Assembly: GCF_000377785.1 (NCBI RefSeq)
Contig: NZ_KB898734.1
Location: 1 to 61,470 of the forward strand
Reading direction: 5' to 3'
Length of the DNA: 61,470 nt
Origin: Thioalkalivibrio sp. ALJ24
GTDB lineage: Bacteria; Pseudomonadota; Gammaproteobacteria; Ectothiorhodospirales; Ectothiorhodospiraceae
The notes under the pieces are model-generated. The model was not told where the DNA came from, searched no databases, and saw only the letters and a program-made list of their open reading frames with translations. The position numbers and the translations under genes are program-made. Every line of letters starts with the position of its first letter. Within the stretch, counting starts at the first letter, position 1. This document shows positions 8,252 to 17,360 of the stretch, one piece after another.

Positions 8252-9672
8252 TCCACCCGCACCAGACGCGAGCTGACCAGCTCGCCGTGGCGCAGCATCG
8301 CGTCGTACAGGGCCTCGCTGCGTGCGGCCAGTTCGGCGTCGTCGTCCCAGGCCCCGGGGCGGTCGAATGCGTCACCGGCGCGGTACCCGTTGCCCACGGC
8401 CTGCACGAAGGCCGCCGCCGCGCGGGTGGTAACGGTCGGGTCGCTGACCGAGCCGTCGCCATGGTCCAGGCGGGCCGGCACGTAGTCGCCGTCGAGCTGG
8501 TATTCGAGCGCGCCGAGGAATATGCGGTCCAGTGCCCGGCCCACCTTCTGCTCCAGTTCGGGGTGGCGTTCACCCATCAGGCCGGAGGTGCCGTCGCGCT
8601 CGCGCAGGATGGAAAACCCGCCGGTGACCTGGTGTACGAAGCGCCACTGGCCGCCGACATCCACCTCGTCCGACGCGGCCATGGCCCGGCCGTCGACAAA
8701 TTCCAGGCGCGCCGGCAGGCCCCAGTCACGCAGCGGCCCGTGTCCGTCCAGCACGGCCGTGGTGATGGCCGCGGCGCGATCCGCCAGGGTTTCCGCCCGT
8801 TCCTGGTCGTCATCGTCTCCGTACAGCGCGAGCATTTCATACAGGCCCTTGTGCCCGCGCAGCAGGGCACCGAGCTGATCGACGGACCACTTGGCACCCT
8901 CGTCCAGCACGTAGATCCCGGCGTCCGCGTCCCAGGCCTCGTCGGCCCGGTCCGCGACCGCGCGGGCGACCGCCACCAGATCGTCACGCGAATGGCCCAG
9001 CCAGCCGGCCAGCGCGTCCAGGTCGAGCTGGCCCATGTCATCTGCGCCACCCGGCTTGTCCTGGCGGACCCAGGCATAGGCCGAGGCGTGCAGCGCATCC
9101 ATGCCGTAGGCGAAGGCCTCGGCATCGCTGGCGCCGGCACCGTGGATTCGGCCGTCTTCGTGGCGCGTGTTGACCAGATGGTTCTCCAGCTGCGAGATCA
9201 TCGGACTGGGCTGGTGGGTGAGGTCATCGTACAGCCCGAGGTCCTCGAACCGGCCCGCGCTGTGGTGCATGTGATAGAGATAGCCGGCCTCGGCATAGGC
9301 GGACGGGCCGGCCTCGTCCTCCGCACCGGCATGCGACCGCAGGCGGCCCTGGTCGAGGAACGCCCCCTGGGCATAGTCCAGCAGTTCCAGCCAGCGTTCG
9401 CCGACCGCCTGCATCGGCTTTCCGGCCAGTTCCGGGCGATAGCCTTCATGGCCCATCTCGCTGTCGCGCATCAGCCGGCCCTTGACCGTCAGGGCCCCGA
9501 GGGCGGCAAAGGTATCTTCCGCCCGTGCGCCGTCGACGGAGACCAGCGGCTGGCCGTCGCGGTCCAGGGTCTGGGCGACGGTGGCGGTGCCGGTGTCCGC
9601 ATGGGCGGCGCCTCCGGCGAGGCTGAGCGCCGCGATCAGGGTGCTGCCGAATCGAGTCGTTGCAGCCATCAT
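8248..9672 (-). CDS. Secreted protein of unknown function
   Basis: 474 residues that I cannot assign to a family. The N-terminus is a clear signal peptide (hydrophobic core LIAALSLAGGAAHA, with likely cleavage at AHA-D), so the protein is exported to the periplasm or beyond. The mature part is strongly acidic, rich in Trp, Tyr and His, and appears alpha-helical throughout (LDYAQGAFLDQG, LYHMHHSAGRF, LYEMLALYGDDDD), which could suit an alpha/alpha-barrel. No catalytic motif is evident. AGGAGG lies at 9677-9682, so the start is ATG 9672 or the adjacent ATG 9669. It is 16 bp downstream of a universal stress protein gene and probably co-transcribed. Confidence 0.75.
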   Translation of the reverse strand: MMAATTRFGSTLIAALSLAGGAAHADTGTATVAQTLDRDGQPLVSVDGARAEDTFAALGALTVKGRLMRDSEMGHEGYRPELAGKPMQAVGERWLELLDYAQGAFLDQGRLRSHAGAEDEAGPSAYAEAGYLYHMHHSAGRFEDLGLYDDLTHQPSPMISQLENHLVNTRHEDGRIHGAGASDAEAFAYGMDALHASAYAWVRQDKPGGADDMGQLDLDALAGWLGHSRDDLVAVARAVADRADEAWDADAGIYVLDEGAKWSVDQLGALLRGHKGLYEMLALYGDDDDQERAETLADRAAAITTAVLDGHGPLRDWGLPARLEFVDGRAMAASDEVDVGGQWRFVHQVTGGFSILRERDGTSGLMGERHPELEQKVGRALDRIFLGALEYQLDGDYVPARLDHGDGSVSDPTVTTRAAAAFVQAVGNGYRAGDAFDRPGAWDDDAELAARSEALYDAMLRHGELVSSRLVRVD

Positions 9673-9688
9673 GAAACCTCCTGTGCCA

Positions 9689-10180
9689 TCAATCGTGCTG
9701 TTCAAAGCCGGGCGGAAGATTTTCGCGCATCGCATCGCTCAGGGGGACATCGTGCACCACCATGACCGGCAGGCTGGCGTGGCGCACCAGCCATTCGGTG
9801 GCCGAGCCCGACAGCATGCTGGCGAGCTGGCTGCGTCCGCGGGTGCCCATCACGATCAGTTCGCCATCCCACTCCTCGGCCAGGCGCGAGATCTCCTCGG
9901 GCGCACTGCCCACGGCCACCGCGCATTCCTCGTCTTCCCGTGCCCATTCCTTCAGCCGGGCGTGGGCCTGATCCTCCGCCGACTGGCGCATCTCTTTCGA
10001 ATGCAGCGGCGAGGACCCGGGCCCGGCCATCGCCCCGGCGGCGCTGTCGCGGGCAACGTCCGCGGGCTTGAGTACGTGCAGCAGGCGGCGCGTGGCGCCG
10101 GGGCAGTGGTGCCGGGCGATGGCCAGGGCCGCAGCCGAGGCGGAAGAAAAATCGATGGCGATGACGACGCGTTGCAGCAT
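9689..10180 (-). CDS. Universal stress protein (UspA family)
   Basis: 163 residues with the UspA fold. It starts MLQRVVIAIDFS. The C-terminal nucleotide-binding signature G-x2-G-x9-G-S appears in GTRGRSQLASMLSGSATEW, followed by the terminal beta strand PVMVVHD. The motif is intact, so an ATP-binding Usp subclass is likely. It is divergent from the SulP transporter and immediately upstream of the unknown secreted protein. Confidence 0.9.
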   Translation of the reverse strand: MLQRVVIAIDFSSASAAALAIARHHCPGATRRLLHVLKPADVARDSAAGAMAGPGSSPLHSKEMRQSAEDQAHARLKEWAREDEECAVAVGSAPEEISRLAEEWDGELIVMGTRGRSQLASMLSGSATEWLVRHASLPVMVVHDVPLSDAMRENLPPGFEQHD

Positions 10181-10469
10181 GCGGAAATCCTGGCTTTCGG
10201 CGGTGCGTGGCGGGGTAGTCCCGTGGGTGCGCCGGCCGCTGGTTCAGGCCGGACGGGCGAAGTGGTAGAATCCTGCGCCTTTCGCACAGGCGCGATCTCC
10301 GAGCACTCACCTGCCGGCGCCTGTCATCGAGCGCCGTAACTGGTGGCCACGGAGCGCCTAGCAGTACCCCACTGGCTGGTATCCGTCAATCCCACCCGTC
10401 TTATCGCTGTTGTGTGGCCGAGGCCGCGCTCAGGGCCGGCGCGACAAAGCTCTGATTGGGAGATTTGCC
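10181..10469. promoter_or_regulatory. Intergenic region between usp and the SulP gene
   Basis: 289 bp between divergent genes. A rightward -10-like hexamer, TAGAAT (10266-10271), lies 17 bp after a poor -35 (TTCAGG, 10243-10248). It would leave a GC-rich leader of about 190 nt before the SulP start, with several short complementary stretches. I see no tRNA or riboswitch that I recognise. Confidence 0.3.
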
Positions 10470-11975
10470 GTGCAGCAGAAGCTACAGGCCTTCTGGCAAC
10501 GCCAGCGCGATATCTGGTTCTTCAACGTCCGTGCCGACCTGATCGCCGGCATGGTCGTGGCGCTCGCTCTGATCCCCGAGGCGATCGCGTTTTCCATCAT
10601 CGCCGGGGTGGACCCGTCCGTGGGGCTGTACGCGTCCTTCTCCATGGCGGTGGTGATCGCGTTCACCGGTGGCCGCCCGGGCATGATCTCCGCCGCCACC
10701 GGGGCCATGGCCCTGCTGATGGTCACTCTGGTGGCGGAACACGGGCTGCAGTACCTGCTGGCCGCGACCCTGCTGACCGGGGTGATCCAGCTGCTGTTCG
10801 CCTGGGCCCGGCTGGGTCGCTACATGATGTTCATTCCGCGCACCGTAATGGTCGGGTTCGTGAACGCGCTGGCGATCCTGATCTTCATGTCGCAGGTGCC
10901 GTACCTGGTGGACGGTGACACCACCATGTGGGTGCTGGTCTCCGTCGGCCTGCTGATCCTGTACGGCCTGCCGCTGATCCCGGGTTATCCCAGACTGCTG
11001 CCGCCCCCGCTGGTGGCCATCGTGGCGCTGACCATCGTGGTCTATTTCATGGGCCTGCCGACCATGGAAGTGGGCGACATGGGCGAGCTGCCCGACGGCC
11101 TGCCGGTGTTCCTGTTCCCCGACATCCCGTGGAACCTCGAGACCCTGCAGATCATCTTCCCCACCGCGTTCTCGCTGGCGGTGGTCGGGCTGCTGGAATC
11201 GCTGATGACCGCACAGGTGGTGGACGACCTGACCGACACCCCCTCGGGCAAGAACCGCGAGGCCCAGGGCCAGGGCATCGCCAACATCGTGACCGGCTTC
11301 TTCGGCGGCATGGCCGGCTGCGCGATGATCGGGCAGTCGGTCATCAACATCAAATCCGGCGGCCTGGGGCGGCTGTCCACCCTGTCGGCGGGCATCTTCC
11401 TGCTGATCCTGATCGTGTTCCTCGGCGACCTGGTCTCCATCATCCCGATGGCCGCACTGGTGGCCGTGATGATCATGGTCTCCATCGCCACCTTCGACTG
11501 GAGCTCGCTGACCACCCTGCACAAGCTCCCGCGCACCGATGCCACCGTGCTCATCGTGACCGTGGGCGTGACCGTGGTGACCCACGACCTGTCGCTGGGC
11601 GTGTTCGCCGGCGTGCTGCTCAGTGCGGTGTTCTTCGCGCGCAAGATGGTCAATGCCGTGCACGTGGACAGCGAGCGGCCCGAGGGCAGCCGGGTGCGTA
11701 CCTACCGCGTGCGCGGGCAGCTGTTCTTCGTGGCCGTGGACAAGTTCATCGACAGCTTCGACTATCGCGAACGCATCCATCACGTGGTCATCGACCTCAG
11801 TGAGGCCTCGCTGTGGGACAGCTCCGCGGTGGCCGCCATCGACAAGGTGGTGGGCAAGTTCCGCCGCAACGGCATGGAAGTGGAAGTGAAGGCCCCACCC
11901 GGCCAGAGCGGCGAACTCCATTCCCGGCTCGCGCAGCACGACAAGGACGGCGGCGGCGAACCCGGGGGCCACTGA
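10470..11975 (+). CDS. SulP-family inorganic anion transporter with C-terminal STAS domain
   Basis: 501 residues. The N-terminal half carries the SulP signature of the first helices ([20 protein letters not shown]) and roughly 10-12 hydrophobic segments. A cytoplasmic STAS domain follows from about residue 410 ([33 protein letters not shown]). The family imports sulfate, bicarbonate or related anions with Na+ or H+, and substrate cannot be read from the sequence. The start is a GTG preceded by GGGAG with 7-base spacing. An upstream in-frame start would add 20 non-conserved residues. The C-terminal tail is Gly/Asp-rich. Confidence 0.9.
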   Translation: MQQKLQAFWQRQRDIWFFNVRADLIAGMVVALALIPEAIAFSIIAGVDPSVGLYASFSMAVVIAFTGGRPGMISAATGAMALLMVTLVAEHGLQYLLAATLLTGVIQLLFAWARLGRYMMFIPRTVMVGFVNALAILIFMSQVPYLVDGDTTMWVLVSVGLLILYGLPLIPGYPRLLPPPLVAIVALTIVVYFMGLPTMEVGDMGELPDGLPVFLFPDIPWNLETLQIIFPTAFSLAVVGLLESLMTAQVVDDLTDTPSGKNREAQGQGIANIVTGFFGGMAGCAMIGQSVINIKSGGLGRLSTLSAGIFLLILIVFLGDLVSIIPMAALVAVMIMVSIATFDWSSLTTLHKLPRTDATVLIVTVGVTVVTHDLSLGVFAGVLLSAVFFARKMVNAVHVDSERPEGSRVRTYRVRGQLFFVAVDKFIDSFDYRERIHHVVIDLSEASLWDSSAVAAIDKVVGKFRRNGMEVEVKAPPGQSGELHSRLAQHDKDGGGEPGGH

Positions 11976-12014
11976 TCCGCGCCGGCACGTGACCCTGCGC
12001 CCCGGGGCGTTCGG

Positions 12015-13073
12015 CTATCGCCCGGCGCCGGTGTTCAGCGCCGCCTCCAGGTGCGCGCTGATGTGGTCGGCGATGCGGGTGTCCAGCCAGTAACGGGGGC
12101 GCCCGGGAACGTCTCCGGCCACAAAGCCCACATGCCCGCCGCGTGCCTGCAGCTCCAGCCCGATCCCGGGGCCCAGTTCGCGGGTGGCGGGAACGCTGGT
12201 GGCCGGGACGAACGGATCGTCGGCGGCATGCAGGATGAGGGTCGGCTGGCGGATCGCGCCCAGGCGCGGGCGGCAGCTGGCGCGGGCGTAGTAGTCGGCG
12301 CTGTCGCGAAAGCCGTGGAGCGGGGCGGTGATGCGCTCGTCGAACTCGCGCAGCCGGCGCATGCGGCGCAGTTCCGCCAGCGGCAGCGGGGCATCGTCGC
12401 GTGCTGCGAACTTGCGCAGCGTCACCCGGCGCAGACCGCGCATCAGATGCCACTGGTAGACCCGCGCGAAGCCGCGCTCCAGTGCATCGGCGCTGGCGGC
12501 CAGATCGAACGGCACCGAGACCGCCACCGCCGTGGCCAGCGGCATGTCGCCGCGCTCCCCCAGCCACGACAGCAGCATGGAACCGCTCAGGGAAAACCCG
12601 CAGACCGCCATCGGCCGGGCGGGATCGCGCCGGTGCAGGGTCTCCACCACATGATCCAGGTCGTCCCACGCAGCCGCGTGATAGCTGCGGCGCAGCCGGT
12701 TGGGGTGCGAACCGGCCCCGCGCGAGATCAGCACCGCGCTGCCGATCCCGCGCCGCGCCAGCGCCGCCACCACGCCCAGGGCGTAGCCCGAGGTCTCGTC
12801 GCCGCCCAGACCGTGGCCCACCAGCACCAGACCGCGGCCCGGCGGCCCCCAGGCCAGCTCGAGGAAATCCCCGTCCGGCAGTTCCAGGCGTTCGTGCTCC
12901 AGCCGCACCGGCGGCGGCGCACGAAACAGTGCCGGAAAGACCGTCTGCGCATGGCGCCCCGGTAGCCACCAGGCCGGTCGGAACGCCGGATCCGTCTTGC
13001 CCTCGGGCGGGTCGCTCAACCTCTGGCCTCCTCGATCGCCACCGGATGGTTTCGCGGACAGCGAGCAGGCCAT
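12015..13073 (-). CDS. yheT: YheT-type alpha/beta hydrolase
   Basis: 352 residues aligning by eye with E. coli YheT over its length: RHAQTVFPALF near the N-terminus, RLELPDGDFLELAW, the nucleophile elbow CGFSLSGSML, FARVYQWHLMRGLRR, PTLILHAADDPFVP with the acid residue, and the C-terminal HVGF with the catalytic His. The elbow reads G-x-S-x-S-G where E. coli has G-x-S-x-G-G, a conservative change. The physiological substrate of the family is not settled. The start is approximate, since the first 25 residues are not conserved and have only weak ribosome-binding sequence. Confidence 0.88.
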   Translation of the reverse strand: MACSLSAKPSGGDRGGQRLSDPPEGKTDPAFRPAWWLPGRHAQTVFPALFRAPPPVRLEHERLELPDGDFLELAWGPPGRGLVLVGHGLGGDETSGYALGVVAALARRGIGSAVLISRGAGSHPNRLRRSYHAAAWDDLDHVVETLHRRDPARPMAVCGFSLSGSMLLSWLGERGDMPLATAVAVSVPFDLAASADALERGFARVYQWHLMRGLRRVTLRKFAARDDAPLPLAELRRMRRLREFDERITAPLHGFRDSADYYARASCRPRLGAIRQPTLILHAADDPFVPATSVPATRELGPGIGLELQARGGHVGFVAGDVPGRPRYWLDTRIADHISAHLEAALNTGAGR

Positions 13074-13116
13074 GAAGTGCCCCGACCGGCCCGGCCAACG
13101 GGCGGTGGGGCGCGCC

Positions 13117-13533
13117 TTACTTGCCCGGCCTCCGCCGGCGGTAGACCCCCAGCTCCAGGCGCTCCCAGGGGTCTTCGCTGTCGCGCTTGTCGATGATGCG
13201 GGCCACCAGCTCCTCGTTGCGGTCCAGCAGCTCCGCCGCCATGTCGTTCTCCTCGCGCGGCAGATACCCCAGCTGGTGATCCAGCCAGCACACCGCCACC
13301 GCGTTCGGATCGGCCGGATTCAGCCGTTCGCGCTGCACCGTCAGCCCCTGCCCGCGGCGCAGATGCGGCCACAGCCGCGGCGCCTCGTGATGCCGATACC
13401 CCGCCAGCGGGATCCGCTGCAGAAGTTCTTCCGTGGTCGCCGTGTTCTGAATCCGGTCGCGCCGCGCATAATAACCGCGCAGCACCGGAACGGGCCGGGC
13501 CTGATCGGGAATACGGGAACCGTTGCGTTGCAT
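13117..13533 (-). CDS. HIRAN-domain protein
   Basis: 138 residues. The centre (IPLAGYRHHEAPRLWPHL through NPADPNAVAVCW to LGYLPREEN) is a HIRAN domain, the module found in Rad5/HLTF helicases and in stand-alone bacterial proteins, where it is thought to bind single-stranded DNA 3' ends. There is no helicase or nuclease domain here. GGAGG lies 5 bases before the ATG at 13533. A longer frame exists upstream but has no such site. It follows a WYL-domain regulator on the same strand with a perfect palindrome between them. The function is unknown; a role in DNA damage response or defence control is a guess from domain and context. Confidence 0.82.
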   Translation of the reverse strand: MQRNGSRIPDQARPVPVLRGYYARRDRIQNTATTEELLQRIPLAGYRHHEAPRLWPHLRRGQGLTVQRERLNPADPNAVAVCWLDHQLGYLPREENDMAAELLDRNEELVARIIDKRDSEDPWERLELGVYRRRRPGK

Positions 13534-13580
13534 GGGAACCTCCGGGTTCGTGTTGCCAGTACCCGTATCCCACCACAGGC

Positions 13581-13603
13581 GGTGGCTCACACAGTGAGCC
13601 ACC
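13581..13603. promoter_or_regulatory. Perfect 10-bp inverted repeat, candidate WYL-regulator operator
   Basis: GGTGGCTCAC-ACA-GTGAGCCACC is perfect, with 3 bases between arms. It lies 29 bp after the WYL gene stop and 47 bp before the HIRAN start. Shorter outer arms (CACCAC at 13571-13576 and GTGGTG at 13613-13618) flank it. There is no T tract, so an operator in the HIRAN promoter is likelier than a terminator. Confidence 0.5.
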
Positions 13604-13632
13604 CCGCACGGAGGTGGTGTGGCGAGTGAGGT

Positions 13633-14598
13633 TCAGGCGTAGCGGGCGGCGGCCTCGCGCAGGGTGTCGGCGACGCGCTGGCGCAGGGATTCGGGGGCGA
13701 TGACTTCCACGCCGGGGCCGTGGCGCAGGATCTCCTGGATCAGTTCGGTGGGGTCGGAGTAGGGGATCTGCAGTTCCCAGGTGTCGCCGCGGTACTGGCC
13801 GATCTGTTCGGGGTGCCAGGTTTCGTCGGCGACCCAGCGGGCGTGTTCGGGGGTGAAGCGCAGTACGGCCCATTCGCTGGCGGGGCCGGTGAAGATGCCG
13901 AAGGCGGCGCCGATGTGGCGGTCGAGGTCGGCATCGGCTTCTTCGCGCAGCGGGGTGTCCTGCACGGGGGTGGCGGCGCGGATGCGTTCCAGCGCGAAGG
14001 TGCGCAGGGCTTCGGCGTTTTCGCACCAGGCGATCAGGTACCAGTTATCGCGGTAGTAGAGCAGGCGCTGCGGGTGGATGCGGCGGCGGGTGGCGCTGTC
14101 GCGGGCGCGGCCGTGGTATTCGATGTCCAGCGGGCGGCCGGCGAGGGTGGCTTCGGCGGCGACGCGGAAGGTGTCGGCGGCACTGGTGCGGTGGGCCTGG
14201 GGCTGGATCTGGATGCGCCGGCGCAGTTCGGCGGGGTCGTGGCCGCCGGTCTCCAGCAGGCGGCGGATGCGCGCCTTCATCGGGCCGATGACGGGGGCGA
14301 GCAGGCCCGGCTGCATGTCTTCCAGCAGCTGTTCCATGGTGAGCAGGGCGAGCAGCTCGGATTCGTTGAACCACAGCCCGGGCAGCTCGAAGGCCGGGGC
14401 GTCGGGGGCGTAGCGGTAGCCGTTGGCCTGCGCGTCGTACTCGATGGGCGCCTGCATGAAGTCGCGCATGTATTCGATGTCGCGCTTGAGGGTGGCGCGC
14501 GACACCCCGAGCTGCTCCACCAGCTGCGCCAGCGAGGGCGGCTGGTGGCTTTCCTTGAGCCGCCGGTGCAGGTGGAAGATGCGTTCGGCGCGGTTCAT
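13633..14598 (-). CDS. WYL-domain transcriptional regulator (YafY family)
   Basis: 321 residues. The N-terminal winged helix (RIFHLHRRLKESH, with SLAQLVEQLGVSRATLKRDI as DNA-recognition helix) is followed by a WYL domain (IEYHGRARDSATRRRIHP, LLYYRDNWYLIAWC) and a C-terminal WCX region. WYL domains sense ligands, in some cases nucleic acids or nucleotides, and such regulators often control defence or DNA-repair genes. It lies 20 bp after the acetyltransferase gene and about 100 bp before the HIRAN gene, all leftward, so the three could be one transcript. Confidence 0.88.
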   Translation of the reverse strand: MNRAERIFHLHRRLKESHQPPSLAQLVEQLGVSRATLKRDIEYMRDFMQAPIEYDAQANGYRYAPDAPAFELPGLWFNESELLALLTMEQLLEDMQPGLLAPVIGPMKARIRRLLETGGHDPAELRRRIQIQPQAHRTSAADTFRVAAEATLAGRPLDIEYHGRARDSATRRRIHPQRLLYYRDNWYLIAWCENAEALRTFALERIRAATPVQDTPLREEADADLDRHIGAAFGIFTGPASEWAVLRFTPEHARWVADETWHPEQIGQYRGDTWELQIPYSDPTELIQEILRHGPGVEVIAPESLRQRVADTLREAAARYA

Positions 14599-14618
14599 GG
14601 GCGCGGCGGACCCCGGCG

Positions 14619-17300
14619 TCAGTGCAGCCGGCGGCTGACGCGCACGATCTCGTCGTCGGAGGTGAGGATCTCGCGCTGGAAGCCGTGGCGCCGGGCGAGG
14701 GCGAGCATGCCGTCGTTCTGGCGCAGGACCTCGCCGAACAGTTCGCGCAGGCCGTTGCGGCGGGCGGAGTCGACGATGGCCTCCATCAGCAGGGAGCCCA
14801 CGCCGCGGCCCTGCCAGGCGTCGCTGACGACCACGGCGAATTCGGCGCTCTCGCCGTCGGGCTCGGTGGTGTAGCGGGCCACACCCACCTGGACTTCCTG
14901 ACCGTCGGCGTGATCCACGGCGATGAAGGCCATCTCGCGGTCGTAGTCGATCTGGGTGAAACGCACCAGCATCTCCGGGGTGAGTTCGTCCAGCGAACGC
15001 ATGAAGCGCAGGTAGCGGGTCTTTTCCGACAGGCTGCGCACGAAGGCCTGTTCGATGGCGGCGTCTTCCGGACGGATCGGCCGCAGTTCCAGCTCGTGGC
15101 CGTCGCGCGTGGTCACGTTGCGGGCGACGTGCCCGGGGTAGGGGTGGATGGCCATGTGCGAGTAGTGGCGGGTGTCGTGCCCGGGCTCGGCGAGCTCGAT
15201 ACGGGCGTCCACCGCCATCACGCCGTTCTCGCCGGCCTGCAGCGGGTTGATGTCCAGCGAGGCCAGTTCGGGCAGTTCGCAGGCCATCTCCGAGACCCGC
15301 AGCAGGACCTGTTCGATGGCCTCGCGCGGTACCGGCGGCGCGCCGCGGAACTCGCCCAGGGTGCGCGCGGCGCGGGTCTGGTCCACCAGCCGTTCGGCCA
15401 GCGAGCGGTTCAGCGGCGGCAGGGCGATGGCCTGGTCGCCGATGACTTCCACCGCGGTGCCGCCCAGGCCGAAGGCGATCACCGGGCCGAACACCGGGTC
15501 GCGCGAGATCCCGAGCAGCAGTTCGCGCGCATGCCCGACCTCGGACATGCGCTCCACGGTCACGCCCTCGACCCTGGCATCGGGGAAGCGCTCGCGGATC
15601 TGGTCCAGCATCTCCTGGGTCTGCTGGCGCACGGTCTGCACGCTGCGCAGGTTCAGGCGTACGCCACCGAAATCGCTCTTGTGGCTGATCCCGGTTGCGC
15701 TGATCTTGAGCGCCACCGGAAAGCCCAGGGTCTCGGCGGCCAGCATCGCGTCGGCCGGGTCGCGCGCGAGGATGCTGGGGTTGGTGGGCACGTGGAAGGC
15801 GGCCAGCACGGCCTTGGACTCGCGGATGCTGAGGACCTTGCGGCCATCGTTGCGCGCGTTCTGCAGTATCAGGCGGGCGCCCTCGACGTCCGACGGCGTC
15901 TCGTCGCTCACCGGGCCCGGGGTCTGCAGCAGCATGCGCTGGTTGCGGCGGTGTTCGATCAGCCAGGCGAAGGTCTCGATCGCGGCCTCGGGGGTGCGGT
16001 ACTGCGGGATCCCGGCCTCGTCGAAGCGCCGGCGCGCGCGGGCCACCAGCGGGTCGCCCATCCAGCAGGCGAGCACCGGCTTGTGGCTGTTGCGGGCCTG
16101 TTCGATCACGGCCTCGGCGCAGGCGTCCGGGTCGGTCATGGCCTGCGGGGTCAGCAGTACCACGGCCATGCTCACCCCGGGGTCGGCCAGCGTGATGCGC
16201 AGCGCCTCGCCGTAGCGTTCGGCGGTGGCGTCACCGAGGATGTCGATCGGGTTGCCGTGCGACCAGTGGCTGGGGAGCAGGGCGTTCAGCGCGTCCATGC
16301 TCTTGTCCGACAGGCTGGCCAGGTCCAGGTCGAGGTCGGCGGCGCGGTCGACGGCCATCACCCCGGGGCCGCCACCGTTCGTGAGGATCGCGAGGTTCTC
16401 GCCCCGCAGGCGCATGCCCCGGGCGAGGATCTGTGCTGCGGAGAACCACTGCGACACGCGCTCGACGCGGACCACGCCCGCGCGTTCCAGCGCGGCATCG
16501 AACACCGCGTCGGAGCCCATCATCGCGCCGGTGTGGGTGGCCGCGGCCTGGGCGGTGGCGGCGTGGCGCGCCGATTTCAGCACGACCACGGGTTTCATGC
16601 GGGCGGCCGCGCGCAGGCCGGAGAGGAAACGCCGCGTGTGGCGGATGCCCTCGACGTACAGCAGGATCCCCTGGGTCTCGGGGTCGACCGCGAGGTAGTC
16701 CAGCAGCTCGCCGAAGTCGACGTCGGCGGCGTCGCCGGTGGAGGCCACCCCGGAAAAGCCGATGCCGGTGGACTGCGCCCAGTCCAGCACCGCGGTGACC
16801 AGCGCGCCGGAACTGGAGACCAGCCCCAGCTTGCCGGGCAGCGCCTGGTTGTGGCTGAAGGTGGCGTTCAGGCCGATGCGCGGGCGCATGATGCCGAGGC
16901 AGTTGGGGCCGATCAGGCGCATGCGGTAGCGCTGCGCGATCTCCACGCATTCCTGCTGCAGGCGCTGGCCCTCGCGCCCGGCCTCGCCGAAGCCGGCCGA
17001 CAGGATCACCGCGCCGCGCAGACCGGCCTCGCCGCAGTTACGCAGGATCGCCGGCACTGCGCGCGCCGGGGTGGCGATCAGGGCGAGGTCCACGCGGTGC
17101 TCGCCGGGGCGCAGCTCGGGCACGCAGGGCAGGCCCTGCACCGTGTCATGCTTGGGATTGACCGGGACCAGCGTGCCTTCGTAGCCGGCGGTCAGCAGGT
17201 TGGCCAGGATCGTCTGGCCCACGGCCCCCTCGCGCTCGGTGGCGCCGAACACGGCCACGCCTCGGGGGTTGAAGATCTTGTCGAGGATATGGGTGCCCAT
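14619..17300 (-). CDS. patZ: Protein lysine acetyltransferase of the PatZ/Pka type (acyl-CoA synthetase (NDP)-like plus GNAT)
   Basis: 893 residues from the ATG at 17300, matching the roughly 886 of E. coli PatZ (YfiQ). It comprises a CoA-binding domain (FNPRGVAVFGATE), two succinyl-CoA-ligase-like domains (LGLVSSSGALVTAVLDW), an ATP-grasp domain (about 480-700; GFPVALKISATGISHKSD) and a C-terminal GNAT domain with the acetyl-CoA loop WQGRGVGSLL. In E. coli and Salmonella the homologue acetylates acetyl-CoA synthetase and other proteins. An upstream ATG at 17357 would put the start 3 bp from the divergent deacetylase gene and add 19 unconserved residues, so I prefer 17300. Confidence 0.9.
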   Translation of the reverse strand: MGTHILDKIFNPRGVAVFGATEREGAVGQTILANLLTAGYEGTLVPVNPKHDTVQGLPCVPELRPGEHRVDLALIATPARAVPAILRNCGEAGLRGAVILSAGFGEAGREGQRLQQECVEIAQRYRMRLIGPNCLGIMRPRIGLNATFSHNQALPGKLGLVSSSGALVTAVLDWAQSTGIGFSGVASTGDAADVDFGELLDYLAVDPETQGILLYVEGIRHTRRFLSGLRAAARMKPVVVLKSARHAATAQAAATHTGAMMGSDAVFDAALERAGVVRVERVSQWFSAAQILARGMRLRGENLAILTNGGGPGVMAVDRAADLDLDLASLSDKSMDALNALLPSHWSHGNPIDILGDATAERYGEALRITLADPGVSMAVVLLTPQAMTDPDACAEAVIEQARNSHKPVLACWMGDPLVARARRRFDEAGIPQYRTPEAAIETFAWLIEHRRNQRMLLQTPGPVSDETPSDVEGARLILQNARNDGRKVLSIRESKAVLAAFHVPTNPSILARDPADAMLAAETLGFPVALKISATGISHKSDFGGVRLNLRSVQTVRQQTQEMLDQIRERFPDARVEGVTVERMSEVGHARELLLGISRDPVFGPVIAFGLGGTAVEVIGDQAIALPPLNRSLAERLVDQTRAARTLGEFRGAPPVPREAIEQVLLRVSEMACELPELASLDINPLQAGENGVMAVDARIELAEPGHDTRHYSHMAIHPYPGHVARNVTTRDGHELELRPIRPEDAAIEQAFVRSLSEKTRYLRFMRSLDELTPEMLVRFTQIDYDREMAFIAVDHADGQEVQVGVARYTTEPDGESAEFAVVVSDAWQGRGVGSLLMEAIVDSARRNGLRELFGEVLRQNDGMLALARRHGFQREILTSDDEIVRVSRRLH

Positions 17301-17360
17301 GCATGCTGCCTGCGTTGGTGGATCCGATGAATTGGTGCTGCCCGGAGGGGCCTTCATAAC

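Noticed and set aside
10482-11972. Leftward His/Asp/Gln-rich frame opposite the SulP gene, looking like a metal-binding protein
   Set aside because: The repetitive His/Asp content is the reverse complement of hydrophobic transmembrane codons, a usual shadow of membrane genes.
14622-17330. 902-codon rightward open frame opposite patZ
   Set aside because: Antisense shadow with Gly/His/Gln-rich, motif-free translation. The leftward PatZ-type protein is complete.
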